DNA of 64,000 bases from Corynebacterium stationis (GTDB lineage: Bacteria; Actinomycetota; Actinomycetes; Mycobacteriales; Mycobacteriaceae): the NCBI RefSeq assembly GCF_001941345.1, contig NZ_CP009251.1, positions 992,001-1,056,000 of the forward strand. Direction: 5' to 3'. The position numbers were made by a program, and so were the translations under genes. Positions 1-8,616 of this stretch are shown here, one piece after another (the first letter of the stretch is position 1; each line of letters starts with the position of its first letter). The notes under the pieces are model-generated. The model was not told where the DNA came from. It made no database searches and saw only the letters and a program-made list of their open reading frames with translations.

Positions 1-620
1 GTGGTGCCCGGGAAGGCCTTGCGTACTGCCTTGTTGGAAGAACGTCCCAGGTAGATGCCTTCTACCAACAAGACCACGATGAAGACCATGGCCACGATGG
101 AAGAAATATTGGCAAAGGAAGGAGCGACGGTACCTAAGAACATGATCAGCAGCATGACCAATGCTGCCGGCATTGCCCATTCGTTGATAAAGCGACGTGA
201 GTCTACCCAGTCACGAACAAATGCACGCACTTCGCCCTTATCGCGCGGCATCAAGTAGCGCTCATCGCCAGCTGCCATACGTTCTTGGGTGACGCGGTTT
301 TGCTCGCGTCGCTGCTCGCGCTCTTGCTGCTTGTACTGCTTCCACTCTTCCTTTGACATGGATGCCTTAAGCTTCTTGCGGTTTTGCGCCAGTTGCGCCG
401 AGGAGACTCCACGCGGATCACGCTTTACGCCACGTGCGATTTCCTGCTCATCACGCTTCGGGGTAGGACGTCCTTTTGGAGGGGTATAGCCCTTAGGGAG
501 ATTGCCTTCGGTCTCACTGGACTCGAGGGAGGAGGCATCTACTTCGTTGGTTTGAGAGTTTTTATTCTCAAAAACGGAGGAGCCATCTGACTTAGAATCT
601 TTTTGCCACGGTAACTTCAC
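1..620 (-). CDS. DUF3043 family membrane protein (partial, C-terminus off the window)
   Basis: About 206 N-terminal residues are visible, starting at a GTG (620-618), and the frame stays open to the window edge. Residues 1-145 are very hydrophilic and rich in Lys/Glu/Gln. They are followed by two hydrophobic segments at about 149-165 and 172-190, then a basic stretch (GRSSNKAVRKAF). A charged N-terminus followed by paired helices is the plan of the actinobacterial DUF3043 family, whose function is unknown. It is transcribed divergently from the erpA-like gene, with 289 bp between the starts. Family assignment is by recognition; the start is the first in-frame candidate. Confidence 0.75.
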   Translation of the reverse strand, partial: MKLPWQKDSKSDGSSVFENKNSQTNEVDASSLESSETEGNLPKGYTPPKGRPTPKRDEQEIARGVKRDPRGVSSAQLAQNRKKLKASMSKEEWKQYKQQEREQRREQNRVTQERMAAGDERYLMPRDKGEVRAFVRDWVDSRRFINEWAMPAALVMLLIMFLGTVAPSFANISSIVAMVFIVVLLVEGIYLGRSSNKAVRKAFPGT

Positions 621-847
621 AGTGCTTAGGTTACAAGGCTTTGCCCCAAAGGTGACAATAGCCTCGGGTGTATACGGGGAATAATCCAGGATTATTCCGG
701 GAATAGTTGTCGTATCTTTAGCGTTGTGCAACATAGCCATTGCCATACTCGGGTAAAAATTTATCGACGTTCTTTTGCGAAGATTTAAATCAGAGTAGGG
801 TAGAGGATTATCAGACTGGATAGAAAGTACGGATTTTCCGGACTCGC

Positions 848-853
848 TATGAT
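848..853 (+). promoter_or_regulatory. putative -10 of the erpA-like gene
   Basis: TATGAT lies about 57 bp before the ATG of the Fe-S carrier gene. No good -35 hexamer is visible, which is common in corynebacteria. The start codon has a clear ribosome site (GGGGAG, 6 bp before the ATG), so this would be a led transcript. Confidence 0.3.
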
Positions 854-909
854 GGTCACAGACGATGTATCACACAATTCGACACTCTCGTTTAAGTTAG
901 GGGAGAAAC

Positions 910-1254
910 ATGACTGCTCCAGCATCTGCAACTGGTGTAATTTTGACCGAGGCTGCTGCTTCTAAGGCAAAGTCTTTGCTTGATCAGGAAGGTCGCGATG
1001 ACCTCTCCTTGCGTATCGCGGTACAGCCAGGTGGCTGCGCTGGCTTGCGCTACCAGCTTTACTTCGATGACCGCACCTTGGATGGTGACAAGGTTGAGAC
1101 CATCGGTGGCGTTAACCTGGTTGTTGACAAGATGAGCGTTCCTTACCTGATGGGCGCAAAGATTGACTTTGCCGACACCATCGAGCAGCAGGGCTTTACC
1201 ATCGATAACCCTAACGCTGGCGGTTCCTGCGCCTGTGGTGACTCCTTTAACTAA
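910..1254 (+). CDS. erpA: HesB/IscA-type iron-sulfur cluster insertion protein
   Basis: An A-type Fe-S carrier of 114 residues that receives clusters from the assembly machinery and passes them to client apoproteins in the cytosol. The three family cysteines are present: Cys43 in GGCAGLRY and Cys107/Cys109 in GSCACGDSF at the C-terminus. Length is normal for the family. The start has the ribosome site GGGGAGAAAC. It is convergent with ltsA and shares a bidirectional terminator with it. Nearby clients that need Fe-S clusters include the Rieske protein QcrA, but that link is only positional. Confidence 0.93.
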   Translation: MTAPASATGVILTEAAASKAKSLLDQEGRDDLSLRIAVQPGGCAGLRYQLYFDDRTLDGDKVETIGGVNLVVDKMSVPYLMGAKIDFADTIEQQGFTIDNPNAGGSCACGDSFN

Positions 1255-1272
1255 GGCAACCTAAAAATAAAT

Positions 1273-1326
1273 AAAGCTCAGCGGCCTCCATACTTTGAAT
1301 GAAGTAGTGGAGGCCGCTGAGCTTTT
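1273..1326. terminator. bidirectional intrinsic terminator between erpA and ltsA
   Basis: An 18-bp perfect stem (1273-1290 with 1308-1325) closes a 17-nt loop and is flanked by A-rich sequence on the left and T-rich on the right. It can therefore stop transcription from both convergent genes. Confidence 0.9.
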
Positions 1327-1404
1327 CTCTAACGTCACTACCCAGCGAACACCGCTAGGTAGCACGCACTCACGTAACGCGCGACGCGGGATAACACGCG
1401 TTAC

Positions 1405-3321
1405 CTAGAGCTTGACTGGGTAATCCTGGCGCTCGATATTCGGGTCGATGCGCTTTTCGACGAAGATGCCGTGCCAGATCATAAAGGACAGCACGGTCCA
1501 CAAACGGCGTGAGTGATCAGAGATGCCGTCACGGTGTTCCTTGAGCATTTCAAGAACGGCCGCGCGGTCGAAGATGTCATCAGTTTGCGACTGGTTAATC
1601 GTATCTTGTGCCCAACCGAAGAGTTCGTCACCAGCGAGCCAGTGACGCATTGGAACTGGGAAGCCCAACTTCTTGCGGTGGAGAACATGTGGGGGAACGA
1701 TCTGCTCGAGAGCCTTACGCAATGCGTACTTGGTGGTTCCGTGCGCAATCTTGTATTCGTGCGGGATGGTCTCCGCAACCTTGAATACTTCCTTATCCAA
1801 GAATGGCACTCGTAGTTCCAAAGAGTTGGCCATATTCATCTTGTCAGCCTTGACTAGGATGTCGCCGCGCATCCAGGTGAACAGGTCCAGGTGCTGCATG
1901 CGAGCGACTGGATCCATGTGCTCAGACTGTGCGTAGATGGGCGCGGTAACATCTTCATGGTTCCACTCTGGGCGTGCCCAAGGAATCACGCGCTTAAGTT
2001 GCTCGTAGTTAAAGGAGCGGGCATTGCCGTAGTAGCGCTGTTCCATGGTCATGGAGCCACGCTCCAGCAAGGACTTGCCCTTCATGCCGTCAGGCAAGAT
2101 TCGTGACAGTTTGCCTAGGCCCTGACGCAGTGGGGAAGGGATCTTCTCAAAAGGCGCCAAGGAAAGTGGCTCCTTATAAATGGTGTAGCCACCAAAGAGT
2201 TCGTCTGCACCTTCGCCGGAGAGCACTACCTTGACGTGCTTGCGGGCTTCAGCGGCTACGAAATACAGAGGAACCAGTGATGGGTCAGCTACTGGGTTAT
2301 CCAGGTACCACATGATCTTCGGAATCGCGTCGGCATATTCTTCAGGGGAGACGACCTTAACGATGTGCTCAGCACCGATAGCTGCAGCAGATTCAGCTGC
2401 GACATCTACCTCGGAGTAGCCCTCGCGTTCAAAACCAGTAGTAAAGGTCAACAAGTCTGGGTTATGGCGCTTGGCCAAAGCGGCAATAGCAGTGGAGTCA
2501 ATACCTCCAGAGAGGAAAGAGCCGACGGTTACGTCTGCGCGCATGTGCTTAGCCACGCTGTCTTCCAAAGCTTCGGCGATGCGGTCGTAAAGCTTCTGCT
2601 CGTCTTCAACTTTCTCAGTCCGGAACTCAGGCTTGAAGTAGCGGTCGGATGCAACCTTGCCGCCAGGGGACAAGGTAACCGTGCAACCCGATTCCACACG
2701 CTGAATATTAGCGTGCAGGGACTCTGGCTCTGGCACATACTGAAGATCGACATAGTGCTCGATAGCGCGCTTGTCTAGGCTCAGGTCTAGATTCAAAGCG
2801 TCAGTCATATCAAGAATGGACTTCATCTCGGATGCAAAGACCGTGCCCGCCTCGGTGGTGGCGTAGTACAAAGGCTTAATGCCGAACTGGTCACGTGCTG
2901 CGAACATGACCTTATTCTCGGTATCCCAGATAACGATGCCGAACATGCCGCGAAGATGATTCACAACATCTTTGCCCCAGTGGTGGTAGCCGACCACGAT
3001 AGGTTCCCCGTCACCTTCAGTATTGAAGGTGTAGCCGTAGCCCTTGAGCTCTTCGCGTAACTCAATGTAGTTGTAGATCTCACCGTTGAAGGTCATCGCG
3101 TAGCGCTCAGGATTATCTTCAGGGCCCCAGCGAAGAGGCTGGTGGGAGTGCTCCAAGTCGATAATGGACAAGCGGTTAAATCCAAAGACCGCATCATCGT
3201 CGTTCCACGTGCCTGCGGCATCTGGCCCGCGGTGGTACATGCATTCCAGGCTTCCTTCAACTGCATTCACAAACTGTGCAGCGGTGCCCTTTGCGGTGAG
3301 CATGCTTAAGAGTCCACACAT
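1405..3321 (-). CDS. ltsA: glutamine-dependent amidotransferase LtsA (asparagine synthase-like, amidates mDAP)
   Basis: 638 residues. The N-terminal class II glutaminase domain has the nucleophile Cys2 (MCGLL), RGPD at 31-34 and NGEIYN at 80-85. The C-terminal asparagine-synthase-like domain has the ATP-pyrophosphatase loop SGGIDS at 271-276. In corynebacteria and relatives this AsnB-like enzyme amidates meso-diaminopimelate in peptidoglycan, and ltsA mutants of C. glutamicum are lysozyme-sensitive. That role is family knowledge; the sequence alone would also fit asparagine synthetase. A strong ribosome site (AAGGAG) precedes the ATG. It is divergent from ctaC and convergent with erpA. Confidence 0.92.
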   Translation of the reverse strand: MCGLLSMLTAKGTAAQFVNAVEGSLECMYHRGPDAAGTWNDDDAVFGFNRLSIIDLEHSHQPLRWGPEDNPERYAMTFNGEIYNYIELREELKGYGYTFNTEGDGEPIVVGYHHWGKDVVNHLRGMFGIVIWDTENKVMFAARDQFGIKPLYYATTEAGTVFASEMKSILDMTDALNLDLSLDKRAIEHYVDLQYVPEPESLHANIQRVESGCTVTLSPGGKVASDRYFKPEFRTEKVEDEQKLYDRIAEALEDSVAKHMRADVTVGSFLSGGIDSTAIAALAKRHNPDLLTFTTGFEREGYSEVDVAAESAAAIGAEHIVKVVSPEEYADAIPKIMWYLDNPVADPSLVPLYFVAAEARKHVKVVLSGEGADELFGGYTIYKEPLSLAPFEKIPSPLRQGLGKLSRILPDGMKGKSLLERGSMTMEQRYYGNARSFNYEQLKRVIPWARPEWNHEDVTAPIYAQSEHMDPVARMQHLDLFTWMRGDILVKADKMNMANSLELRVPFLDKEVFKVAETIPHEYKIAHGTTKYALRKALEQIVPPHVLHRKKLGFPVPMRHWLAGDELFGWAQDTINQSQTDDIFDRAAVLEMLKEHRDGISDHSRRLWTVLSFMIWHGIFVEKRIDPNIERQDYPVKL

Positions 3322-3561
3322 AGGTGACTAGTACTCCTTAATAATTGCGGTCTATTACTTGCCCAATAACTTTACGGCCAAATAGGGCAAAACACTCAAC
3401 AGGGCGCGGGTTAAAACAGCTTTACCCTTTAAGGTGCAAACTTTAGGATGATACCCCAAATGAATCTATGTGAATTGAATTACAGTAGATGCAAACCAGG
3501 TGGGGGTGCTGATGAGCCATTTAGCAGGTCGGGCGGTAACATACTTTTTGAATGCCACTCT

Positions 3562-3616
3562 CAGGCAGTTCTTATGTTCGCTTCACTGTATGTGAGAAAG
3601 CATAAGAACCTGCTTG
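3562..3616. repeat. imperfect inverted repeat in the ltsA-ctaC intergenic region
   Basis: TTCTTATG (3569-3576) faces CATAAGAA (3601-3608). The arms extend outward through CAGGCAG and CCTGCTTG, giving about 14 pairs with one bulge, and a smaller TCAC/GTGA pair sits inside the loop. It ends 87 bp before the ctaC start, so it could be a 5'UTR hairpin or a two-fold operator. The rest of this 380-bp gap shows nothing else I can support. Confidence 0.5.
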
Positions 3617-3702
3617 AATGCACTATCCTCGATGGATAGGAATGCTCTGTGTGCAAGCAGACGCATTTGGGAAGTTTGTGTGGACAGAAAGGTAGAACAC
3701 AC

Positions 3703-4797
3703 GTGGGACAGCGTAAAGAGCGCACCATTACCCGCAAGGCTGGGCTAGCTGGCGCTTTGGCGCTAGGCGGCGCCGCTTTGGCAGGTTGTGAAGTTGCTCC
3801 TCCACAGGCAATGAGTAACATTCTCGGCTTCGGTTGGCCAGACGGTATTACCCCAGAAGCTCACGCCATGCACAACTACTGGATCTGGGTCTGGGTAGTT
3901 GCCTGGATCATCGGTATCATCATGTGGGGATTCTTCCTCGTGGCGATCTTCCGTTGGTCTGCAAAGCGTGCAAAGAAGAAGGGCTTCGGAGAGTTCCCTA
4001 AGGCCCTGCAGTACAACGTTCCGTTAGAACTCGCCTTAACGGTTATCCCAGTCATTATCATTATGGCTCTCTTCTTCTTCAATGTTCAGACGCAGCAGAA
4101 GGTTGTCGCGCTGGACAAGGATCCAGAGGTAACCGTTGACGTCACTGCTTTCCAGTGGAACTGGAAGTTCGGTTACGCCAACTTGGGTGCTGAGATTTCT
4201 CCAACCGGTTCTGTATACGAAGGCCGCGATGAAGACCGTCACCAGGCGGCGGAAGCTGCTTCGGTAGACCCAGAAGACATGAAGAACGCGAACCCAATTC
4301 ACGGACGTTCGATGGGTGACCTTTCTTACCTGAACTACAACGAGATCGAAACCTTGGGCTCCACCGAAGAGGTTCCAGTCTTGGTTCTGCCAACCAACAC
4401 TCCAATTGAGTTCCGTTTGGCTTCCGGCGACGTATCCCACTCCTTCTGGGTGCCGGAATTCTTGTTCAAGCGCGATACCTACGCTCACCCAGAAGCTAAC
4501 CAGCAGGAGCGTAGCTTCCAGATTTCCGAAATCACTGAAGAAGGCGCTTTCGTAGGCCGCTGTGCGGAAATGTGCGGTACTTACCACGCAATGATGAACT
4601 TCGAGGTTCGTACTGTAAGTCCAGAAGCATTCGAAGAGTACATGCAGTTCCGCATGGACAACCCAGATGCTCCTAACTCTGAGGCACTGGCTTCCATTGG
4701 TGAAGAGCCATACGCAACCAGTACTTCGCCGTTCAACAGCTCCCGTGAGGGCACCCGCGAAGGCGACAACTTCGTTGACGCCAGCGCAAAGGCATAA
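3703..4797 (+). CDS. ctaC: cytochrome c oxidase subunit II (lipoprotein)
   Basis: Carries the CuA centre of the aa3 oxidase, which takes electrons from the diheme QcrC. I chose the GTG at 3703 over the upstream ATG at 3649. It follows GAAAGGTAG at proper spacing and gives a basic N-terminus, a hydrophobic segment and the lipobox LAGC with Cys29. Two membrane helices lie at about 59-83 and 105-127. The periplasmic cupredoxin domain has the CuA ligands His246, Cys287, Glu289, Cys291, His295 and Met298. An acidic insert at about 165-220 is typical of actinobacterial CtaC and probably contacts the supercomplex. ctaF follows after 21 bp. Confidence 0.95.
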   Translation: MGQRKERTITRKAGLAGALALGGAALAGCEVAPPQAMSNILGFGWPDGITPEAHAMHNYWIWVWVVAWIIGIIMWGFFLVAIFRWSAKRAKKKGFGEFPKALQYNVPLELALTVIPVIIIMALFFFNVQTQQKVVALDKDPEVTVDVTAFQWNWKFGYANLGAEISPTGSVYEGRDEDRHQAAEAASVDPEDMKNANPIHGRSMGDLSYLNYNEIETLGSTEEVPVLVLPTNTPIEFRLASGDVSHSFWVPEFLFKRDTYAHPEANQQERSFQISEITEEGAFVGRCAEMCGTYHAMMNFEVRTVSPEAFEEYMQFRMDNPDAPNSEALASIGEEPYATSTSPFNSSREGTREGDNFVDASAKA

Positions 4798-4818
4798 AGG
4801 TAAAAGGAGTAACTAGAC

Positions 4819-5250
4819 ATGAAACCTAGTGCGAAAACTTTCTACTCAATCGGCGCTTATATCTTTATCGCGCTGCTGTTGTACGCATTCGGCACTGCCT
4901 ACATGGACAATGACGCTTCCATGGGCGGCGCTGAGTACGTCGGTATCGTGGCGTTGACGATGTCTCTATTGTTGTGTCTGATGCTTGGTGGCTACCTGCA
5001 CATCACGGAGCGTGGAACCGACGTACTTCCAGAGGACTGGGAAGAAGCAGAAGTCGAGGACGCCGCGGGCATCTACGGTTTCTTCTCCCCAGGTTCCATT
5101 TGGCCATTCGCAATGACTTGTGCAATCGGCATTCTTGGCTACGGCCTGGCATTCTACTTCCTGTGGATGATTGTCCTCGGATTGGTTATGTTGGCTTGGT
5201 CTGCAACCATGCTGTCCCTGCAGTACGGCCTGCCAAAGGAAAAGCACTAA
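4819..5250 (+). CDS. ctaF: cytochrome c oxidase subunit IV
   Basis: 143 residues with four hydrophobic segments (about 10-28, 39-61, 95-112, 113-131) and an acidic loop at 66-83. This is the actinobacterial four-helix subunit IV, a structural part of the aa3 oxidase that is unrelated to the mitochondrial subunit of the same number. The ribosome site AAAGGAG precedes the ATG. It forms an operon with ctaC and is closed by an intrinsic terminator. Confidence 0.93.
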   Translation: MKPSAKTFYSIGAYIFIALLLYAFGTAYMDNDASMGGAEYVGIVALTMSLLLCLMLGGYLHITERGTDVLPEDWEEAEVEDAAGIYGFFSPGSIWPFAMTCAIGILGYGLAFYFLWMIVLGLVMLAWSATMLSLQYGLPKEKH

Positions 5251-5287
5251 TCGTTTGCTAAGTACGTAACTTCGCGTCAAACTTCTC

Positions 5288-5321
5288 AAGCCCCCGTCTA
5301 CCTTGTGTAGGTGGGGGCTTT
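5288..5321 (+). terminator. intrinsic terminator after ctaCF
   Basis: AAGCCCCCGTCTAC (5288-5301) pairs with GTAGGTGGGGGCTTT (5307-5321) around a 5-nt loop. The stem is GC-rich with one G-T pair and ends in TTT. Confidence 0.88.
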
Positions 5322-5450
5322 GATGTGCGTCGGATGATTTCCAAAATAGTTCCGGCAGGTTCAATAAAACTTCAAAACCCCGACGAATTGGTATTCCGCG
5401 GGGGCGACGACCTTAATTGCAGGCACTGAACGTGCAGCACGATTTCGGTA

Positions 5451-5462
5451 AACGTGCACGTT
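5451..5462. promoter_or_regulatory. 12-bp perfect palindrome upstream of ctaE
   Basis: AACGTGCACGTT is a perfect palindrome. The half-sequence AACGTGC also occurs at 5429-5435, 22 bp earlier, or about two helical turns. It looks like a dimeric operator with an extra half-site; the regulator is unknown. Confidence 0.4.
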
Positions 5463-5526
5463 AAAGGGATTTTGCGCCGGGGGTCATCCGAAAGTTGCAA
5501 ACCAGGCACTGGGGGCATGACTAGGG

Positions 5527-5542
5527 TGTGATCTTTCTAACA
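5527..5542. promoter_or_regulatory. candidate GlxR (cAMP receptor-type) binding site
   Basis: TGTGATCTTTCTAACA matches the GlxR consensus TGTGA-N2-TA-N2-TCACA in the left half completely and in the right half at four of five positions, with one of the two central bases. GlxR has been linked to respiratory genes in C. glutamicum; occupancy here is inferred. Confidence 0.4.
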
Positions 5543-5810
5543 TGCCGCGCTGCGGTAGGTGCTTGCAATGTTTGGGAAGGGCTGTACCAGATTCTTTAAG
5601 CTAACGAATCCTCACTTTAGGTTCTGGAGTTATGAACCATTGACCTGCATGAACGCGGGGTTAACTTCGTTCGAAGAAAAGAGGCTTTAGCGAGGTTTTC
5701 TAAAGGTTCCAAAGGTTCCTGAATAAAAGCTGAATCTGGGCTAGAAAACGCTTGAAGAGATCGGGGGGTCTGAGATGACTTGGGGGTTAAAACCAGACAT
5801 ACTAGTAGGC

Positions 5811-6422
5811 GTGACGAGCGCAGTTTCAAACCAAGGTATGGCAGCACCACGTGTTGCTACGTTGAACCGACCCAATATGGTCAGCGTAGGCACCATCGTG
5901 TTCCTGTCTCAGGAATTGATGTTCTTCGCCGGACTGTTCGCGATGTGGTTCACATCGCGCGCTAACGGCCAGGGCGGCGACTGGGCTGAGCAAACTGCTC
6001 ACCTCAATGTGCCGATGGGTTTCTTGATCACCACGATCTTGATCCTTTCCTCCGTTACATCTCAGTTGGGCGTCTTCGCAGCTGAAAGGGGTGACGTTTA
6101 TAAGCTTCGCGTCTGGTACGCGGTAACCATCGTTCTGGGTCTCATCTTTGTGCTCATTGTTGGTTACGAGTGGTACGAGATGATCCACCACGGTGTGACC
6201 ATCCAGGCCAGCGTATTTGGCTCAGTCTTCTACATTCTGACTGGCTTCCACGCAATTCACGTGTCTGCGGGCATTGTGGCCTTCTTGGTCATTATGCTGC
6301 GTACCGCGAAATCCAAGTTCACGCCAGCACAGGCAACCGCCGCTATGGCAGTTTCTTACTACTGGCACTTCGTGGACGTAATTTGGATTGGCGTGTTTGT
6401 CGTTATCTACCTAGTTCAGTAG
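5811..6422 (+). CDS. ctaE: cytochrome c oxidase subunit III
   Basis: About 203 residues with five hydrophobic segments and the family motifs LSQELMFFAGLF, HLNVP, FAAERGD and the C-terminal SYYWHFVDVIWIG. It stabilises subunit I of the aa3 oxidase. I chose the GTG at 5811, giving VTSAVSNQGMAAP, over the ATG at 5775 because it matches the C. glutamicum N-terminus as I recall it. CATACT lies 7 bp upstream, which fits a leaderless start. It heads ctaE-qcrC-qcrA-qcrB, the unit that links oxidase and bc1 complex. Subunit I (ctaD) is not in this window. Confidence 0.93.
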   Translation: MTSAVSNQGMAAPRVATLNRPNMVSVGTIVFLSQELMFFAGLFAMWFTSRANGQGGDWAEQTAHLNVPMGFLITTILILSSVTSQLGVFAAERGDVYKLRVWYAVTIVLGLIFVLIVGYEWYEMIHHGVTIQASVFGSVFYILTGFHAIHVSAGIVAFLVIMLRTAKSKFTPAQATAAMAVSYYWHFVDVIWIGVFVVIYLVQ

Positions 6423-6457
6423 GCCCCGTCAAGGGTTTCAAAACTTAAGTGACGGCC
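6422..6457 (+). other. inter-cistronic hairpin between ctaE and qcrC
   Basis: GGCCCCGTCA (6422-6431) can pair with TGACGGCC (6450-6457) with a two-base bulge. It has no T tract, so a processing or stabilising element is likelier than a terminator. Confidence 0.35.
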
Positions 6458-6499
6458 GAAAGCTAATCACTTTTCGCGAAACGAACATAAATAAGGAAA

Positions 6500-7399
6500 A
6501 TGATGGATACGAATTCCACTCCAGTTCCCGAGCAGTCAGGGAAGAAGTCCCCAGCTGCGGAGGCAAAGAAGACGCGGCGCAACCGCAAGGTTAAGCGCAC
6601 CCTCGCTGGTGCGTTTGCGCTTACCGTCGGACTAACTGGCGCAGGTGTATTAGCAACCGCGTTGACCCCAGACGCACAGGTTGCTACCGCGCAGCGTGAT
6701 GATCAGGCTCTCATCCAAGAGGGTAATGACATCTACGACGTAGCGTGTATCACTTGCCACGGTGCAAACCTTCAGGGTGTAGAGGACCGAGGTCCTTCCC
6801 TGATTGGCGTGGGTGCAGGTTCGGTTTACTTCCAGGTTCACTCTGGCCGTATGCCGATGATGTCTAACGATGCTCAGGCGGAGCGCAAGACTCCTCGCTA
6901 CACCGAGCAGCAGACCCTGGCGTTGGCAGCTTATGTTGCAGCCAACGGCGGTGGCCCAGACATCGTGTACAACGAAGACGGCTCCATCGCGATGGAAGAG
7001 CTTCGTGGTGCTAACTACAACGGCCAGATTCAGCCTGAAGACGTTGCCCGTGGTGGCGAACTCTTCCGCATGAACTGTGCGTCTTGCCACAACTTCACCG
7101 GACAGGGCGGTTCGCTGTCTTCCGGTAAGTATGCACCGCCTCTGGCTCCTGCAAACGAGCAGGAAATCTACCAGGCGATGCTGACTGGCCCACAAAACAT
7201 GCCTAAGTTCTCCGACCGTCAGCTTTCTGCTGATGAGAAGAAGGACCTCATTGCTTATATCAAGTCTGCAAGCGAGACTCCTTCTCCAGCCGGTTGGGAC
7301 CTTGGTGGTCTTGGCCCAGTAGCTGAAGGTCTGGCTATGTGGATTATCGGCATCACCGCTCTGTGTGCTGCTGCAATGTGGATGGGATCGCGTTCATGA
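6500..7399 (+). CDS. qcrC: bc1 complex diheme cytochrome c subunit
   Basis: 299 residues. A basic cytoplasmic N-terminus (about 1-34) is followed by a membrane segment (about 35-56). Two c-type heme motifs follow, CITCH at 83-87 and CASCH at 193-197, then a C-terminal helix at about 275-295 ending in SRS. This actinobacterial diheme cytochrome replaces cytochrome c1 and a soluble cytochrome c by passing electrons from the Rieske protein directly to CuA of CtaC. The ribosome site AAGGAAA lies before tandem ATG codons (6500 and 6503). Its stop overlaps the qcrA start. Confidence 0.96.
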   Translation: MMDTNSTPVPEQSGKKSPAAEAKKTRRNRKVKRTLAGAFALTVGLTGAGVLATALTPDAQVATAQRDDQALIQEGNDIYDVACITCHGANLQGVEDRGPSLIGVGAGSVYFQVHSGRMPMMSNDAQAERKTPRYTEQQTLALAAYVAANGGGPDIVYNEDGSIAMEELRGANYNGQIQPEDVARGGELFRMNCASCHNFTGQGGSLSSGKYAPPLAPANEQEIYQAMLTGPQNMPKFSDRQLSADEKKDLIAYIKSASETPSPAGWDLGGLGPVAEGLAMWIIGITALCAAAMWMGSRS

Positions 7400-8616
7400 G
7401 CAATGTAAACAAGAAATACACCGATGACGAACTCAAGGGTATGAGCAATGAAGAGCTCGCCACCCTTGGTACTGAGTTGGATGATGTCACCGTTGCGTTC
7501 CGCAAGGAGCGTTTCCCGATTGCTGGTGACCCCGCTGAAAAGCGTGCCGCGCGTGGTATCAACATTTGGTTGGTAATTTCCGTAATCAGTGCACTGGCTT
7601 TCTTGGGCATCTACATCTTCTGGCCATGGGAATTTAAGGTCCATGGCGAAGAAGGCCTTATCTGGCACAACCTTTACACTCCGTTGCTCGGTCTAACCGC
7701 AGGTATTGCGATTACCGGCCTGGGCATCGCAGTTGTTCAGTTTGTTAAGAAGCTCATGCCGGAAGAGATTTCGGTACAGCGTCGCCACGACGGCCCATCC
7801 GATGAGGTTGACCGTCGTACCTTGACCGCACTGCTTAATGACTCCTGGAAGACTTCTACTCTTGGCCGTCGTAAGACCATGCAGGGCCTTCTTGGTGGTG
7901 CAGCAGTTCTTTTCGGTTTGGTTGTTGTTGCTCCGTTGGGCGGCATGATCAAGGATCCATGGCGCAAGCGCCACGACCTCAACTACATGGGTGACGGCAC
8001 CCTGTGGACCTCCGGCTGGACCTTGCACGAGAAGGGCGTCAAGCTCTACTTGGCTCGTGACACCGGTACTATTGCTGAGTTCCACGAAGGTGAGTCTGGC
8101 AGCCACTACACGACCCAAGGCGTTTCCCGTCTTGTGCGTGTTCGTCCAGAAGATCTCGCAGCTGGCGGCATGGAGACTGTCTTCCCATTGGCAGCCTCTG
8201 ACGTCAATGATGGTGACCTATACGATCCTCAAAAGGACGTATACGAGAACCACATGCACTCTATTCACGGTAACCGCAACGCCGTTATGTTGATTCGTCT
8301 GCGCCACCAAGATGCGCAGAAGGCAATTGAGCGTGAGGGTCAAGAAGACTTCCACTACGGCGATTACTACGCGTACTCTAAGATTTGTACTCACATCGGT
8401 TGCCCAACCTCGCTTTATGAGGCTCAGACCAACCGAATCCTGTGTCCATGCCACCAGTCGCAGTTCGACGCATTGCACTACGGTAAGCCAGTCTTCGGAC
8501 CAGCTGCACGTGCACTGCCACAGCTGCCGATCACCGTGGATGAAGAGGGCTACCTCGTGGCGCAGGGCAACTTCATCGAGCCAGTTGGCCCGGCATTCTG
8601 GGAGCGTAAGTCATAA
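7396..8616 (+). CDS. qcrA: bc1 complex Rieske iron-sulfur subunit
   Basis: 406 residues from the ATG at 7396, which overlaps the qcrC stop as ATGA. An upstream in-frame ATG would lie deep inside qcrC. Three membrane helices at about 56-76, 94-116 and 166-184 fit the actinobacterial type. GRRKTM before the third helix resembles a Tat signal for export of the Fe-S domain. The Rieske ligands are Cys331 and His333 (CTHIGC) and Cys350 and His353 (CPCHQS), with Cys336-Cys352 as the expected disulfide. It oxidises menaquinol together with QcrB and hands electrons to QcrC. Confidence 0.96.
   Translation: MSNVNKKYTDDELKGMSNEELATLGTELDDVTVAFRKERFPIAGDPAEKRAARGINIWLVISVISALAFLGIYIFWPWEFKVHGEEGLIWHNLYTPLLGLTAGIAITGLGIAVVQFVKKLMPEEISVQRRHDGPSDEVDRRTLTALLNDSWKTSTLGRRKTMQGLLGGAAVLFGLVVVAPLGGMIKDPWRKRHDLNYMGDGTLWTSGWTLHEKGVKLYLARDTGTIAEFHEGESGSHYTTQGVSRLVRVRPEDLAAGGMETVFPLAASDVNDGDLYDPQKDVYENHMHSIHGNRNAVMLIRLRHQDAQKAIEREGQEDFHYGDYYAYSKICTHIGCPTSLYEAQTNRILCPCHQSQFDALHYGKPVFGPAARALPQLPITVDEEGYLVAQGNFIEPVGPAFWERKS

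Larger units (their letters stand above)
5322..5810. other. long ctaE promoter region
   Basis: No coding frame here is convincing. The region holds the palindrome at 5451-5462, a GlxR-like site at 5527-5542, a small inverted repeat GGTTC/GAACC (5620-5638) and a tandem GGTTCCAAA repeat (5705-5719). Its length and density of short symmetries suggest that ctaE-qcrCAB is under complex control. Confidence 0.5.
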
